This document shows, piece after piece, positions 7,003 to 13,440 of a stretch of DNA of 13,877 bases (position 1 is the first letter of the stretch; every line of letters begins with the position of its first letter). Source of the DNA: Ruminococcaceae bacterium UBA5413. GTDB taxonomy: Bacteria > Bacillota > Clostridia > Oscillospirales > Acutalibacteraceae. The stretch lies in the NCBI GenBank assembly GCA_002409585.1, contig DHNP01000024.1:1-13877 (forward strand). The letters run 5' to 3'. The notes beneath the pieces were generated by a model that was not told where the DNA came from, searched no databases, and saw only the letters and a program-made list of their open reading frames with translations. The position numbers and the translations under genes were made by a program.

Positions 7003-7956
7003 ATGGCAAACGACATTGACTATTCCGAAGTATATCAGGGCTTTATCGACGAGGAACTGGAAGCGGCGTCGGCCTCACAGTGGATGGTGCCAAACGACAG
7101 CCAGATCGATTACAGCGGCGGTAAAGATGTCAAAATCGCGCAGCTGGATGTCAGTGGCCTCGGCAACTACAGCACGGCGAACACGAATCGCTATCCGTCC
7201 GGAAGCGTAAAGCTCGGCTGGAAAACTTACACCATGGAGATGGACAGGGCCGTCAAGTTTGAGCTGGGCCGCCTCGACCCGAACGATTCTCACTTCATGG
7301 CCACGACGGAAAACGTGACGCGTGAGTTCGCCCGCAAGCAGCTGGTTCCGGAGCAGGATATGTTCCGCTTCAACCGTATCTATTCCGCGCTGGCGGCCAG
7401 CGACAAATATAAAGGCACACACATCCAGTCTGTGGCCAAAGCCGCGACCCCCGCCGATGTGGTGGCCGCGCTGAAGGCTCTGTCCATCATCGTCAAGGAT
7501 GATTCCGGCGATGAGGCGGATTTCGTCGCGTTCGTATCCCTGAAAAATGAGCAGGCATTCCGGGATGAAAGCAAAAACACCAACAACTCCGTCACGTTCC
7601 AGCGCGAAATTTCCGTGAATGGCGTCTCCTATCGCGGCGTTCTGCTGAATGATCTCCCCTGCATCTTCGTTCCCAGCAAGCGGCTGCAGACAGTGGTTAA
7701 GGTTCAGGATGGGCGGACTTCCGGGCAGGAGGCGGGCGGCATTATTGCCGACAGCACATCCCAGCAGGTTGAATTCCTGATCATGAATACCTCCGCACCG
7801 GTTGCCGTCAGCAAAATCGACTCGCTGAAGGTCTTCAGCGCGGATGAAAATCAGACTGGGGACGAAACGACTATCAACTATCACCTTCTGTATGACCTGT
7901 GGGTGCTGGAAAATCAGATCGTCACGCTGGCGGCATGCATTCGCGGCAACACGTAA
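7003..7956 (+). CDS. Phage major capsid protein
   Basis: A 317-residue protein directly after the scaffold, with GGAAGGGAG upstream of the ATG. It has no signal or membrane segment. Recognisable parts are a helical N-terminus (VYQGFIDEELEAAS), a beta-rich extended stretch around KDVKIAQLDVSGLGNYST, the MEMDRAVKFELGRLDPND block, a long helix with VPEQDMFRFNRIYSALAAS, and a C-terminal half that ends with LLYDLWVLENQIVTLAA. This matches HK97-fold capsid proteins of clostridial prophages in order and composition, though I cannot name the exact family. It appears intact and would be the shell subunit. Two hairpins follow it. Confidence 0.85.
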   Translation: MANDIDYSEVYQGFIDEELEAASASQWMVPNDSQIDYSGGKDVKIAQLDVSGLGNYSTANTNRYPSGSVKLGWKTYTMEMDRAVKFELGRLDPNDSHFMATTENVTREFARKQLVPEQDMFRFNRIYSALAASDKYKGTHIQSVAKAATPADVVAALKALSIIVKDDSGDEADFVAFVSLKNEQAFRDESKNTNNSVTFQREISVNGVSYRGVLLNDLPCIFVPSKRLQTVVKVQDGRTSGQEAGGIIADSTSQQVEFLIMNTSAPVAVSKIDSLKVFSADENQTGDETTINYHLLYDLWVLENQIVTLAACIRGNT

Positions 7957-7960
7957 TAAT

Positions 7961-8019
7961 CCGGCTTTCTGCCGGAACAAATTGCAGTAATACGTAATCT
8001 TCCGGTTCTTACCGGAAGA
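7961..8019 (+). repeat. Tandem diverged hairpins after the capsid gene
   Basis: Hairpin 1 is CCGGC (7961-7965) with GCCGG (7971-7975). Hairpin 2 is TCTTCCGG (7998-8005) with CCGGAAGA (8012-8019). Each is preceded by ACGTAAT and followed by A-rich sequence, so they look like a diverged tandem duplication with a spacing of about 41 bases. Neither has a proper T tract. They may stabilise the capsid mRNA end or act as partial attenuators. Confidence 0.6.
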
Positions 8020-8035
8020 AATCAAGGAGGAAACT

Positions 8036-8239
8036 ATGATCCGATTAAAAAACGGCGGCGTCGTGCGGGAAGTCGAAACCCAGCGCGAATCCGAATTCTA
8101 TCAGAAGCTCGGCTATCAGGTTGAGTCTCAGGACACGGCGGGTTCCGCTCCGGATGCCTCCAGCGGCGGAGGCTCCGAGGAAGATGCCGATAAAGAAGCG
8201 AAGGATTCCGGCAAAAAAACCGGCGCAAAGGAGAACTGA
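8036..8239 (+). CDS. Small acidic head-module protein, function unknown
   Basis: A 67-residue protein with a good AAGGAGG site seven bases or so before its ATG. The first half (IRLKNGGVVREVETQRESEF, then YQKLGYQVES) is ordered-looking. The second half is a low-complexity Ser/Gly/Glu/Asp/Lys tail. Small proteins of this style are common between capsid and connector genes in phages of Bacillota. No catalytic motif is visible and I assign no function. Its tight spacing to the next gene supports translation within the same transcript. Confidence 0.65.
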   Translation: MIRLKNGGVVREVETQRESEFYQKLGYQVESQDTAGSAPDASSGGGSEEDADKEAKDSGKKTGAKEN

Positions 8240-8242
8240 CAT

Positions 8243-8581
8243 ATGGCAGCTGCCAACCGTGAAAACGTAAAAGCAAAGGTTCTGGCAGCGCTTCCCAGCG
8301 TGTCGCCGGAACAGGCCGACGATCTGATTGATCAGGCGGAAGAATATTTTCTGGCGAAAACAAGTCGCCGCACCGTGCCGGATCGCGCCGTGCACCTCTG
8401 GATCGACCTTGCCGTCGAGATTGGAAAAAACGGTCTGCCTTCCAACGGGCAGCAGACCGTTTCTTCCATCCGGCGCGGGGACACGACCGTTGAGTACGAC
8501 AGCGGTACCGCCGATACCGGCAGCGGATTAAGCGGCCTCGACGCGCGGATCGCGCTGTTCAGGGCGGCGAAAATCCGATGA
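8243..8581 (+). CDS. Head-tail connector, gp6-like
   Basis: A 112-residue mainly helical protein. Its ribosome site, AAAGGAG, lies in the last codons of the preceding gene. The pattern NVKAKVLAALPSVSPEQADD, LIDQAEEYFLAKTSRR, AVHLWIDLAVEIGKNG and a C-terminal VSSIRRGDTTVEYDSG with FRAAKIR is typical of phage head-tail adaptors of the gp6/gp15 type, which form the ring under the portal. The stop overlaps the next start (ATGA), showing translational coupling. Length agrees with the family. Confidence 0.75.
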   Translation: MAAANRENVKAKVLAALPSVSPEQADDLIDQAEEYFLAKTSRRTVPDRAVHLWIDLAVEIGKNGLPSNGQQTVSSIRRGDTTVEYDSGTADTGSGLSGLDARIALFRAAKIR

Positions 8582-8931
8582 CGGAGCGGGAAGCGATTGA
8601 GAGCACTTATTTAGACCGGTGCAGCACCTGCCGCCGCTTTGATGTGAAAGACCCGGATACGAAGCAAACCCAACAGATCGAAACAGTCGTCCTTCAGAAT
8701 GCTCCCTGCGCCTTATCTCAGGATAAGGGCGGGGCGCTTTCTTTATCCGGAAATTTTGGAACCGCATCCGGAAGCTATACCTTGTTCTGCTCCCCCGACG
8801 CCGATATTAAAAAGGGCGATAAGGTGTCGGTGACTACCCGTGCCGGGCAGACAATTACCCTGTGGGCGGGGAAATGTTTCCGCTACGCTGAATCGCACAG
8901 CGAGATCCCGCTGTCGGAGGATGACCGATGA
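8578..8931 (+). CDS. Head-tail joining protein, YqbH/XkdH-like
   Basis: A 117-residue, beta-rich protein. Features include a short Cys pair (DRCSTCRR), the NAPCALSQD segment followed by LSLSGNFGTASGSYTLF, and DIKKGDKVSVTTRAGQT near the C-terminus. This matches the small joining proteins that follow the gp6-like connector in skin/PBSX-type phages (YqbH/XkdH), where they complete the neck. It overlaps genes on both sides by four bases (ATGA). The assignment rests on gene order and composition more than on a strong motif. Confidence 0.65.
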   Translation: MTEREAIESTYLDRCSTCRRFDVKDPDTKQTQQIETVVLQNAPCALSQDKGGALSLSGNFGTASGSYTLFCSPDADIKKGDKVSVTTRAGQTITLWAGKCFRYAESHSEIPLSEDDR

Positions 8932-9437
8932 TGATCGACCCGAAACCCTACGCGGAATTTGTCCAAAAGCTGAAAAAGGCACAGGCGGCGGCGCGGGCGA
9001 AGTCCAAAAGCGAACTGAATGTCATTACAGACAGGCACCTTGCCCGCTGTGTGGACAACACCGCAACCGGCACCAGCCCGGATTCCCCTACGCTCTCTAT
9101 CTCATGGGACAGGAGCGGCGTGACAGAGACTCCTTCAGGGGAACAGGCGGAAGTCTTTAACCCGATTGATTATTCATCCTATTACGAGTTCGGCCACCGC
9201 TAGACGCCGGGACGGCTGGTGTTCATAGAACTGCGTCCGGGCGTCTCAAAGTATGGCCGGGCGGCCCAGATGCAGAAATCCGGTAAGCACAAGGGGCAGT
9301 GGGGCATCTGGATCAGGCTCAAAAAGCCGTATGTCAAGGGTGCGTTCGTTATGACCAGCAGCGAAAAAAAGGTGCAGCTGGAGCTTGACCGCGCCGCCCA
9401 GCGTATTGAGGCGTCTATTCAAAAGGAGCTGGAATGA
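8928..9437 (+). pseudogene. HK97 gp10-like neck/tail protein with in-frame TAG
   Basis: As one frame this has 170 codons, starting at the ATGA overlap and ending in an ATGA overlap with the next gene, so both ends are intact. Codon 92 is TAG (9201-9203). Sequence flanking it reads YYEFGHR-stop-TPGRLVFIELRP. Relatives of the HK97 gp10 family commonly have an E-x-G-H-R-x-x-P-G-R segment just here, so the stop falls in the core of the fold. One C-to-T change of CAG would create it. The C-terminus has the KKPYVKGAFVMTSSEKKVQ block that marks this family. In phages the protein helps join tail to head. It is dead unless TAG is read through. Confidence 0.82.
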
Positions 9438-9877
9438 TGGACATTTACAACCAGATACTCGCGGCGCTGTCGACGGGACTTGACGGTCTTTACCCGGACG
9501 TCCCGATTTATACCGAATGGGTGCCGGATCAGCTGCCGGCGCACTGCTTCCTGATCGGCTTCGCCGGTGACGTATCCGTAATCAACGAACTCGGCGGACG
9601 CTTAAAGGTATCCGGGCAGCTGGATATCGCTTACCTTCCGCCTGAAAAAACGGAAGAATCAGAGATCAAAAAAGAGCTGAACGGAGTTTTTGCCGCTGTC
9701 AGCCTGCAGCTCCGCCAGCTTTCATATTCCGGATTGACGCTGAAGCTGCAATCCCATACCCGTCATGATGACGGTGACGAGCTGCACGACCTTTGCGATT
9801 TCACCACGTTCTTATACCCTGTGGATGATACGCCAAAGATTAAAAATATCGACATTGACAAGGAGGCTTTGAAATAA
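9434..9877 (+). CDS. Tail terminator/completion protein, YqbJ/XkdJ-like
   Basis: A 147-residue protein. The pattern IYNQILAALSTGLDGLYPDV, then PIYTEWVPDQLPAHCFLIGF, and a run of beta strands (LKVSGQLDIAYLP, LTLKLQSHTRHDD, LHDLCDFTTFLY) fits tail terminator-type proteins (DUF6838-like) that cap the tail tube and join it to the head. It lies directly between the gp10-like gene and the sheath module, the usual place. Start and stop overlap neighbours (ATGATGG and TAATGG). It appears intact. Confidence 0.75.
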   Translation: MMDIYNQILAALSTGLDGLYPDVPIYTEWVPDQLPAHCFLIGFAGDVSVINELGGRLKVSGQLDIAYLPPEKTEESEIKKELNGVFAAVSLQLRQLSYSGLTLKLQSHTRHDDGDELHDLCDFTTFLYPVDDTPKIKNIDIDKEALK

Positions 9878-10122
9878 TGGCCAAAGAAGAATCCACCGCT
9901 CAGGCGGAACCTGTAAAAGAATCCCCGGATACCGGGACACCGGGAAAAGCGTCGGCACCGCCGACCTTTTCCGGTAGTCAGCTGATTCGTTCGGTATCCG
10001 GCGTCGACCGCGATATTATGGCGGCTATACTTTTGCCGGATCAGCAATATACCGATGCGGATGTTAAAAGCGCCATCGACAAGTTTCTAAAGAAGGAGGT
10101 TTCCATCAATGGCGGGAGGTAA
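9877..10122 (+). CDS. YqzN/YkzM-like small phage protein
   Basis: An 81-residue protein with a flexible Ala/Pro/Glu-rich N-terminus (1-28) and a compact C-terminal domain (TFSGSQLIRSVSGVDRDIMA, then LPDQQYTDADVKSAIDKFL). That second part resembles the YqzN/YkzM domain encoded just before the sheath in skin and PBSX. Its role is not known to me. The gene ends 14 bases inside the sheath gene, and its final codons carry the sheath ribosome site, so translation is coupled. Confidence 0.7.
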   Translation: MAKEESTAQAEPVKESPDTGTPGKASAPPTFSGSQLIRSVSGVDRDIMAAILLPDQQYTDADVKSAIDKFLKKEVSINGGR

Positions 10123-11431
10123 TTGGACAGTTCAAAATAAAGTGCTGCCGGGCGTATACATCAATTACGTGGGCAGTGGGACGAATCCCATGGTGGAAAG
10201 CGATAAGGGAATCGTCGGAATTCCTGCCGTATTCCCATGGCTGAAAGAGAAAACCTTGATTTCGCTGACAAGGAAAGACGCGAAGTCCCTTGCTGCCGAC
10301 TTCGGCGCGGATGCTCTCCTTGTCACTGAAGCCATGAAAAATTCCGCTCATGTCTATCTTTATCGGCTGAACACCGGCGTAAAGGCGACAGCCACAATTG
10401 GAAATCTGATCTGCACGGCTCTGTACTCTGGCGTATATGGCAACCGGCTAAGCGTATCGATTGAAAACACGGTTGCTCAATCCGGGAAATACGATGTGAT
10501 TACCTGGCTTGATACGACGGAAATCGACCGCCAAACGGTGACGGATATAACCGGTCTTACAGATAACAGTTGGGTTATATTCTCAAAGGCGGCTTCAGAC
10601 ACCGCTTTGTCGGTGAATGCCGGCACAAAGCTGGTAAACGGTACCGATGGAACGGTGACCAGCGCGGATTATGCTGGCTTTCTAAGTCAGATCGAACTTC
10701 AGACGGTCAACGCCATCGCGTGCCCTTCGGATGATTCGGATATCAAGAACTTGTTTATCGCATTTGAAAAGAGAATGATTCAGGAAGAAGGGCAATACCT
10801 TCAGATGGTCGTGCCAGACTCTCAGGCCGATTTCGAGGGCGTAATTTCCGTTAAAAACGGAGTCACCCTTGAGGACGGGACGCGGGTATCCAATGTGCAA
10901 GCTACCGCTTATATTGCCGGTGCCACTGCCGCCTGCCCGTTGACCGGAAGTTTGACAAACGCAAAATATGACGGAGCGGTTGACGTCGATCAGAGGTTCA
11001 CGACTTCTCAGCAGATTGAATACGCAAAATCAGGACAAATGGTATTTATCCCATCGCCTGTGGGTGGCAACAGCGTCATGGTTCAAAAGGACATCAACAC
11101 ATTGACAACCTTTACTACCGACCATACTTACGCGATGAGCAAAAATAAGATCATCCGCATTCTTTATAGCATTTGTTCGGAAATCAACAACCGTGGGATG
11201 CTGTATTACAGCGGAAAGGTCTCCAATAGCAAAGATGGGCGGAAACTGTTTCAAGCGGATATTCTGTCATATTTCCGCTCCTTGGAAGCAAATGGAGTGC
11301 TGCATGACGTTGCTCCGGACGATATCACGGTGGCGCAGGGTGATCTGATCGACGCCATGGTGGTCAGCTATGCCGTCAGGCCAGTCGATGTCATTGAGAC
11401 GATTTACAACACCATCACGGTGGAAGGGTAG
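10109..11431 (+). CDS. Contractile tail sheath protein, XkdK/YqbK-like
   Basis: A 440-residue tail sheath subunit, the protein that wraps the tail tube and contracts during injection. Evidence: the N-terminal NKVLPGVYINYVGS block, KGIVGIPAVFPWLKEK, VYLYRLNTGVKATATIG, GVYGNRLSVSIENT, YIAGATAACPLTGSLTN, and a C-terminal FTTDHTYAMSKNKIIRILY region with DIIT-type beta strands ending PVDVIETIYNTITVEG. These match the order and size of PBSX/skin sheaths. AAGGAGG precedes the ATG. It ends in TAG, and a new start follows ten bases later, so TAG works as a normal stop here. Its presence makes the module myophage-type. Confidence 0.95.
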   Translation: MAGGNWTVQNKVLPGVYINYVGSGTNPMVESDKGIVGIPAVFPWLKEKTLISLTRKDAKSLAADFGADALLVTEAMKNSAHVYLYRLNTGVKATATIGNLICTALYSGVYGNRLSVSIENTVAQSGKYDVITWLDTTEIDRQTVTDITGLTDNSWVIFSKAASDTALSVNAGTKLVNGTDGTVTSADYAGFLSQIELQTVNAIACPSDDSDIKNLFIAFEKRMIQEEGQYLQMVVPDSQADFEGVISVKNGVTLEDGTRVSNVQATAYIAGATAACPLTGSLTNAKYDGAVDVDQRFTTSQQIEYAKSGQMVFIPSPVGGNSVMVQKDINTLTTFTTDHTYAMSKNKIIRILYSICSEINNRGMLYYSGKVSNSKDGRKLFQADILSYFRSLEANGVLHDVAPDDITVAQGDLIDAMVVSYAVRPVDVIETIYNTITVEG

Positions 11432-11441
11432 GTGAAACTAC

Positions 11442-11903
11442 ATGACGGAATTTCGCACGGAAGACGCGATCTCCAGCAAGGAAGGTACCGCATTCGTAAC
11501 GATCAACGGTCAAAACCACGACCTCTTTTATGCTAAAAAAATTGAGGGAAAGGCCACAAAAAACAAAAGCGATGTCAAGGCTATCGGCAAACGGTCGGTC
11601 GGGAAGAAGGCCACGTCGTGGGCCGGTTCCGGCACTCTGACCATATACGGCGTAACGAGCCTGTTCAAACAGCTCTTTGTCGACTACGCGAACAACGGCG
11701 TGGATACCTATTTTTCCATGCAGCTTACCAACGAAGATCCCACCACGCAGTGGGGCCGCGAAACCAAGGTCCTGACGGGCTGCAATTTCGATGAAATCGA
11801 CTTCGCCGGGCTTGACAGCGACGACGGGTTTCTCGAAGAGGAAATGCCCTTCACGTTCGACGGCATCGAACTGCTGGAAGCGTTCAATGCTGCCAATTCT
11901 TAA
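11442..11903 (+). CDS. Phage tail tube protein, XkdM-like
   Basis: A 153-residue protein placed right after the sheath, as in PBSX/skin phages. It is beta-rich. Recognisable blocks are ISSKEGTAFVTINGQNHDLF, YAKKIEGKATKNKSDVKAIG, TSWAGSGTLTIYGVTSLF and EEEMPFTFDGIELLEAF. It polymerises into the inner tube through which DNA passes. The ribosome site is weak (GGTAGGTG), so translation is probably coupled to the sheath stop ten bases upstream. It appears intact. Confidence 0.9.
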   Translation: MTEFRTEDAISSKEGTAFVTINGQNHDLFYAKKIEGKATKNKSDVKAIGKRSVGKKATSWAGSGTLTIYGVTSLFKQLFVDYANNGVDTYFSMQLTNEDPTTQWGRETKVLTGCNFDEIDFAGLDSDDGFLEEEMPFTFDGIELLEAFNAANS

Positions 11904-11937
11904 ATTATTACTATTTATCATTTTGGAGGTAATCAAG

Positions 11938-12360
11938 ATGTCACTTTCCGCTTTTATGGCTCAGAACGCGGCGCAGGCTGAAAACCAGAAGTTGGTTGTC
12001 AGCCTCCGGTTCCGCGATGAGACCGGCAATCCGATCCCATTTGAAATTCGTGCTCTCTCGGAGGATGAAGACGCCGGACTGAAAAAAATCTGTACGACGA
12101 GAACTATTTCCAAGGGCCGCCAGATCACGTCGTTCGACAATCAGCGCTACATGAATCTGCTGGTAGCGTCTTCTGTCGTTTACCCCGACCTGAAGGACGC
12201 CGAGCTGCAGAAAAGCTACGGCGTCGTCAGCGACGGCGATTTGCTGAAAAAAATGCTGATTCCCGGAGAATACCTTACGCTGCAGCAGGCGGTCAACGAA
12301 GTCAACGGTTTCGACACCGAAAAAGCGGATGAGGCCAAGGATGAAGTAAAAAACTCCTAA
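11938..12360 (+). CDS. Tail assembly chaperone, XkdN-like (gpG-type)
   Basis: A 140-residue protein from the ATG at 11938, selected because GGAGG lies eight bases upstream; the frame is open further back but has no ribosome site. The sequence MSLSAFMAQNAAQAENQKLV, RDETGNPIPFEIRALSEDED, and DLLKKMLIPGEYLTLQQAVN followed by EVNGFD is typical of XkdN-type tail assembly chaperones. These coat the tape measure protein during tail assembly. The last codons contain A_AAA_AAC, so a longer product by -1 frameshift is expected (see 12348). The tape measure gene that should follow is missing. Confidence 0.85.
   Translation: MSLSAFMAQNAAQAENQKLVVSLRFRDETGNPIPFEIRALSEDEDAGLKKICTTRTISKGRQITSFDNQRYMNLLVASSVVYPDLKDAELQKSYGVVSDGDLLKKMLIPGEYLTLQQAVNEVNGFDTEKADEAKDEVKNS
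12348..12354 (+). promoter_or_regulatory. -1 programmed frameshift slippery heptamer
   Basis: A_AAA_AAC lies in the correct phase in the chaperone gene, two codons before its stop. Slipping back one base gives LLKSGDAEANYCWRR..., resembling the gpGT-type extension of tail chaperones (a G-D/S-E-A-x-Y motif), but the frame loses sense after about 12390 and ends at the TGA at 12489-12491. The usual long extension is therefore cut by the phage/ICE junction. Confidence 0.7.
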
Positions 12361-12529
12361 AATCCGGGGACGCGGAAGCAAACTATTGCTGGCGGCGGGT
12401 GAAATTCCCCGGATTGCCGGACAGTTCGGGCTGGACACCAGCACAAAAGCAAATCTCATGGGAACAGTCTACGCGGCACAGACTGCCGTGAATATGACGC
12501 GTACCGTGATACAGGCGGTGGCGAAATGA
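12350..12529 (+). pseudogene. 3' remnant of an ICE gene (conjugation type)
   Basis: A third reading frame without start codon support runs to the TGA at 12527-12529. From about 12400 it reads as helical sequence: LLLAAGEIPRIAGQFGLDTS, then KANLMGTVYAAQTAVNMTRT and VIQAVAK. Its stop overlaps the next ATG (ATGA), the coupling expected for a genuine upstream gene in the same operon. The first codons are the phage tail chaperone read out of frame. I infer that this is the C-terminus of a truncated ICE transfer protein, possibly the VirB6/TrbL-like one expected before PrgI and VirB4, but no motif proves that. Confidence 0.55.
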
Positions 12530-13089
12530 GTGAGAATAAGCTGGTCTATATCTGTTCGCCATACGCCGGTAACATAGAGAAAAATGTTGAATTTGCAAAG
12601 GCAGCCTGCATGTATGCCATGCGGCAAAATTGTACGCCGGTGGCTGTCCATCTTTTGTATCCGCAGCTTTTGGATGATTCTGATCTCGTCCAGAGGCAGA
12701 TCGGTATCCGTATGGGGCTGCGCGTTTTGAAATCCGCCGACGAGTTGTGGCTGTGCTGTAGTCGGATTTCCGAAGGCATGCATGCGGAGATAACCGCCGC
12801 CAAGCGGCTCGGCATCCATGTAAAAGAAATAACGGAATCAGAAATTAAAGGAGGACTATCTATGAATCAATATGGAGTATGGGCGGTTCGCAGCGCCAAT
12901 TCCGTGTGCGGCGCGGCGCAGAGCTGGTGTAAGCACAACGGCGAACCGATCAAATTTGATACCTATGAAAAGGCGTTTGCTCATGCAGAATCTCTGAATG
13001 ATAACGCCTACAGTCCGAATGTTCACTATTACCCGAAAGAAATGGAGCCGGAACTGAAGCAATCTCCCGGCATGAGCATGAAGCTCTAA
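12526..13089 (+). CDS. DUF4406 protein fused to a second small domain
   Basis: 187 residues. The N-terminal part (1-104) is a DUF4406/nucleoside 2-deoxyribosyltransferase-like Rossmann fold: YICSPYAG (8-15), a helix with VEFAKAACMYAMRQ, HLLYPQLLDD (42-51), and ADELWLC with SEGMHAEITAA (71-92). Such proteins are frequent in ICEs and phages; the substrate is not known. The C-terminal part from Met113 (MNQYGVWAVRSANSVCGAAQ onward) is a different small, Cys-containing unit with no function I recognise. The linker is encoded by a strong ribosome site, suggesting two originally separate genes joined by loss of a stop codon. The start overlaps the upstream stop (ATGA). Confidence 0.75.
   Translation: MSENKLVYICSPYAGNIEKNVEFAKAACMYAMRQNCTPVAVHLLYPQLLDDSDLVQRQIGIRMGLRVLKSADELWLCCSRISEGMHAEITAAKRLGIHVKEITESEIKGGLSMNQYGVWAVRSANSVCGAAQSWCKHNGEPIKFDTYEKAFAHAESLNDNAYSPNVHYYPKEMEPELKQSPGMSMKL
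12862..13089 (+). CDS. Possible internal gene: separate C-terminal unit
   Basis: The ATG at 12862 is preceded by AAAGGAGG with a seven-base gap, the best ribosome site in this part of the window, in the same frame as the DUF4406 gene. It would give a 75-residue protein (MNQYGVWAVRSAN... to SPGMSMKL). Both the fusion and this shorter form may be made. Function unknown; it looks like an ICE accessory protein. Confidence 0.6.
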   Translation: MNQYGVWAVRSANSVCGAAQSWCKHNGEPIKFDTYEKAFAHAESLNDNAYSPNVHYYPKEMEPELKQSPGMSMKL

Positions 13090-13101
13090 AGGAGGCCAGA
13101 T

Positions 13102-13359
13102 ATGTATATTTACCCTGATAACCTGAAAGCAAAGGCTACCCTATGGCTGTGGCAGCTCCGCGACATTGGCATCATCGGTGTGGGCGCTTTGATTTCCATC
13201 CTCGCACTGACACAGATAAGGTTTATACCGCCGATTGTCATAACTGCCGTTTATGCCTTTCTGACCATCCGTTTTGAGGACACAAGTATTCTGGATTTCA
13301 TCCGGTATGCCTGTGCCTTTTTTATTGGTAAACAGCAAACTTACGAATGGGCAGGCTGA
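13102..13359 (+). CDS. prgI: PrgI-family conjugation membrane protein
   Basis: An 85-residue protein with the family signature: a short N-terminal YIYPDNLKAKATLWLWQLRD segment, two membrane helices (about 21-39 and 42-57), and a C-terminal FIRYACAFFIGKQQTYEW segment. PrgI is a small inner-membrane component of the type IV secretion-like channel of Gram-positive conjugative elements (VirB3-like in position), working with the VirB4 ATPase. AAAGGAGG precedes its ATG 12 bases after the previous stop. A perfect short hairpin (GCAGGC 13351-13356, GCCTGC 13360-13365) spans its stop codon and may limit ribosome drop-through or coupling to the next gene. Confidence 0.88.
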   Translation: MYIYPDNLKAKATLWLWQLRDIGIIGVGALISILALTQIRFIPPIVITAVYAFLTIRFEDTSILDFIRYACAFFIGKQQTYEWAG

Positions 13360-13440
13360 GCCTGCATGCTAATCGCGCAATAAACATTGCGGAATTCGCG
13401 GCACGGTTCCCGCGTCTCGGATTTTGCGGAAAGGAAAGCT

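Larger units (their letters stand above)
2945..12390 (+). mobile_element. Truncated PBSX/skin-like myophage structural module
   Basis: About 9.4 kb of collinear phage morphogenesis genes runs from the end of the terminase to the tail assembly chaperone. The order is canonical for contractile-tailed phages of Bacillota. Both ends fall inside genes: terminase homology begins near the SYYDLM block and the chaperone frameshift extension loses sense near 12390. ICE-type genes flank it in the same orientation. No integrase, repressor, tape measure, baseplate or lysis gene is present, and no target-site duplication was seen. The edges are approximate. Confidence 0.75.

Noticed and set aside
5308..9203. 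Clear reassignment of TAG to Gln throughout the phage module
   Set aside because: The sheath gene ends in TAG exactly where a tail tube start follows, and the host-type ICE gene at 2172 also ends in TAG. With only two internal TAG codons and other lesions present, decay is the more economical explanation, so recoding is kept as a test only.
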